A stretch of DNA of 22,969 nucleotides. Origin: Aquificaceae bacterium. GTDB taxonomy: Bacteria; Aquificota; Aquificia; Aquificales; Aquificaceae. The stretch covers positions 1 to 22,969 of the forward strand of contig JANWYC010000003.1 in assembly GCA_025057245.1 (NCBI GenBank), written 5' to 3'. The number at the start of each line of letters is the position of its first letter. Positions within the stretch are counted from its first letter, which is position 1. This document shows positions 21,012 to 22,969 of this stretch, one piece after another. A program made the position numbers and the translations under genes. The notes beneath the pieces are model-generated. The model was not told the origin of the DNA. It saw only the letters and a list, made by a program, of their open reading frames with translations, and did no database searches.

Positions 21012-22954
21012 GGCGAAGTTTATTAAGCTATTTCATTATACCGCTCCTTATATTTTCTTTTAGCTACGGACAGAACATAAGGGAGATGAAGTTTGAAAAT
21101 GTAAAGCTTGAAACTATCATAAAGGCACTATCCGAAGTTTCTGGTATGAGTATTGTTTTTGACCCTGCCATATCTCAAGAGCTACAGAAAACAACGAGTA
21201 TATCCATACATAGGTCAGTTCCCATAGGTGAAGCACTCAACATACTTTTAAAAACTCATGGTCTTATAGCAGTTCCCATGGATTCCAAGGTCTTCAGAAT
21301 AACAAAAGCAGGAGATATTATGTTTGACATTGCGGGATATACAGAATCACAGCTTAAGGAGCTTATAAACCTTCTCAAGGTTAGAGTAAGCCCTTCTGCT
21401 GAGATAATTGTAGACAGAAGTCTTGGGAAGGTCTTTGTAAGAGACGAAGTTTCTGTAATAGAACAGCTTAAAAAGCTTTCTAAGGACATAGAAAAAGCTA
21501 GCATTAAGGGGGAGCAGAAGGAGGAGTACATAAGCAAGGTCTTTTACATAAGGAAGGATGTATCATACAAGGATATAGCAAAGGCCATAGGAGATTTGAA
21601 AATAAAGGATTTAGTGATTACGGAATCGCCGGAGTTTAATGCCGTTATAGTCTCTGGCAAAAAGTCAGATGTTGAAAGGATAGAAAAGGCTCTCGAGAAA
21701 TACATAAAGACCACCACGCCTGAGAAACCCATACTCACGAAGACGTTATACGTTAAATACCTGCCTGCGGAGGAGTTCAGAAAGCTTATACAGCCTATGC
21801 TCTCCGAGGTGGGAGAGGTTTATGTGCTCGGTGTAGGGATAGCTACTACAGTAGCGGAGGAGAAAGAGCTGAGAGATGCACAGCAAAGGATACAATCCCT
21901 GACAGACAGATTGAAGGACGCACCACCAGAAGAAAAAGCAACTATACAACAACAAATACAACAACTCCAGCAAAGACAGCAGGAAGTGCAGAGATCTCTT
22001 CAATCCCCTGCAACCCAGAGGGGTGACACAGTCTCCGTTGGAGGCTTCCCTACCGCAAGGGAAGGTCTGTTGGGTCCTGAATTTAGGAAAGACCGCTCCG
22101 CAAGGGTTGTTTTCCAAAATGCGGTTATCGTAAGAGATTACGCAGATGTGGTTTACAAGATAATCGAAAGATACAAAGATATAGTCTCAGAACAGCCACT
22201 CCAAATAAAGATAGAAGCAAGGGTGGTAGAGCTATCGAACAGTGCCATCAGAGAGTTGGGTATTAACTGGAACGCTCTACTTTCTCAGGCGAGAGTGCCC
22301 CAGTTCTGGGGAGGTGGTGCTGGCTCAAACCTCGGAATAGGTGCCTCACCTCCTCTCACGCCAAGCCTTTCTCCCGCTCCAGGTGGCATACTTACCTTTA
22401 CATTCCAGAGAGGTTTACTTAACTCTCTAAACCTAAGACTATCCGCTTACGAGCAGGTTGGAAAGGCAAAAAACTTGGCAAGACCAGTGATTATGACACT
22501 AAATGGAGAGACCGCAATTATACAAAGCGTGCTTGAGTTTCCTACTAGAAGAGTAACCGTGGTGCCTGGCGGAACTACAACCATATCCATAGAGTATAAA
22601 CTCGTCCCAGTGCATCTGACTGTTACGCCCATACTTCTACCAGAGGGGAACATGATGCTTGATATAACCATAAGTAAGTCGGAGATAGCTCGGTTAGAGA
22701 GGTTTATAGGTGAGGGTGTAGAGTTTGATATACCAACCATACAGAGCCAAAGGGCTGATACCAAGGTAATAGTAAGGGATGGTGACCTTGTAGTGCTTGG
22801 TGGTCTGATAAAGGAGTTAGATAGAAAGACAGAAAGAGGCATACCCGGGCTCATGAGAGTTCCCTTTTTCAGATGGTTTTTTATGGAACAGAGAACGGAA
22901 AAGGAAGACTCTGAACTGGTCATATTCATACAGCCAACGCTTATAACGCAGTAG
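21008..22954 (+). CDS. pilQ: Type IV pilus outer-membrane secretin PilQ
   Basis: A 648-residue secretin. The signal peptide is about 1-21 (cleavage near FSYG). An N0/STN-type domain (REMKFENVKLETIIKALSEV) spans about 25-100, and two or more N-domains run to about 375. They are interrupted by a Gln-rich helical insert (around 285-335; QQQIQQLQQRQQEVQRSL). The secretin barrel fills the last 250 residues, with IEYKLVPVHLTVTPILLPEG, RDGDLVVLGGLIKE and SELVIFIQPTLI. The usual VPxLGDIPxLGxLF motif is altered to GIPGLMRVPFFRWFF. It forms the outer-membrane ring through which the pilus passes. No AMIN domain is seen. The ATG overlaps the small upstream gene by 4 nt. It is the last gene seen. Confidence 0.93.
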   Translation: MRRSLLSYFIIPLLIFSFSYGQNIREMKFENVKLETIIKALSEVSGMSIVFDPAISQELQKTTSISIHRSVPIGEALNILLKTHGLIAVPMDSKVFRITKAGDIMFDIAGYTESQLKELINLLKVRVSPSAEIIVDRSLGKVFVRDEVSVIEQLKKLSKDIEKASIKGEQKEEYISKVFYIRKDVSYKDIAKAIGDLKIKDLVITESPEFNAVIVSGKKSDVERIEKALEKYIKTTTPEKPILTKTLYVKYLPAEEFRKLIQPMLSEVGEVYVLGVGIATTVAEEKELRDAQQRIQSLTDRLKDAPPEEKATIQQQIQQLQQRQQEVQRSLQSPATQRGDTVSVGGFPTAREGLLGPEFRKDRSARVVFQNAVIVRDYADVVYKIIERYKDIVSEQPLQIKIEARVVELSNSAIRELGINWNALLSQARVPQFWGGGAGSNLGIGASPPLTPSLSPAPGGILTFTFQRGLLNSLNLRLSAYEQVGKAKNLARPVIMTLNGETAIIQSVLEFPTRRVTVVPGGTTTISIEYKLVPVHLTVTPILLPEGNMMLDITISKSEIARLERFIGEGVEFDIPTIQSQRADTKVIVRDGDLVVLGGLIKELDRKTERGIPGLMRVPFFRWFFMEQRTEKEDSELVIFIQPTLITQ

Positions 22955-22969
22955 AGTTATGATTTGGTA

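Noticed and set aside
22959..22969. ATG at 22959 as the start of a next gene
   Set aside because: Only three codons are visible, with no Shine-Dalgarno, so nothing supports it.

Overview
The window looks like chromosomal DNA from a thermophilic, hydrogen-oxidising bacterium of the Aquificaceae (Hydrogenobacter/Thermocrinis/Aquifex type). The best evidence is a thioredoxin-fold [2Fe-2S] ferredoxin with the Cys9/22/55/59 spacing of the Aquifex protein. A BioW-type pimeloyl-CoA synthetase, a PEP synthase and a secretin-type pilus cluster, tightly packed with many 1-17 nt overlaps and moderate G+C, fit the same picture. The species cannot be named from this sequence alone. No rRNA, tRNA or CRISPR array was found.

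Layout. 1-2432 (+): the 3' end of an rsmD-like methyltransferase gene, two family-2 glycosyltransferases and bioW, all overlapping. 2548-3858 (+): a FadL-type outer-membrane protein with its own promoter and a good terminator. 3968-4300 (+): the ferredoxin, convergent with hfq, which lies directly behind an ADP-ribosylglycohydrolase-like gene (4313-5547, -). After a 337 bp divergent gap come an aldehyde dehydrogenase (5885-7306, +), then a small unknown gene overlapping ispD (7352-8373, +). ispD overlaps tail-to-tail with a class-IV aminotransferase/lyase gene (8312-9079, -). Next is rpmB-aroC-mlaE (11403-9316, -). 11404-13361 is a scarred accessory stretch: ahcY (11785-13041, -) sits between two decayed tnpB 3' ends, followed by an 11 bp stem hairpin and the broken 3' end of an EAL-domain gene. 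From 13362 to 22954 (+) runs one apparent operon: a membrane-anchored TPR protein, glyS, ppsA and pilM-N-O-P-Q.

How the genes work together. The metabolic genes are core housekeeping: biotin precursor activation, isoprenoid (MEP) and shikimate pathways, gluconeogenic PEP formation, and recycling of S-adenosylhomocysteine. Envelope genes are also prominent: LPS-type sugar transfer, an outer-membrane channel, an MlaE-type lipid permease, and the type IV pilus alignment complex with its secretin.

Two patterns deserve attention. First, six transcription-unit-leading genes have a -10-like hexamer only 6-9 nt before the start codon, an in-frame stop just upstream and no Shine-Dalgarno, which points to leaderless mRNAs; three of them share the element TATACTATA. 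Second, the ahcY neighbourhood is a graveyard of IS200/IS605- or IS607-type elements carrying unrelated TnpB zinc-finger fossils, one of which cut into a cyclic-di-GMP phosphodiesterase gene. I did not find convincing evidence of a wholly new biological system.
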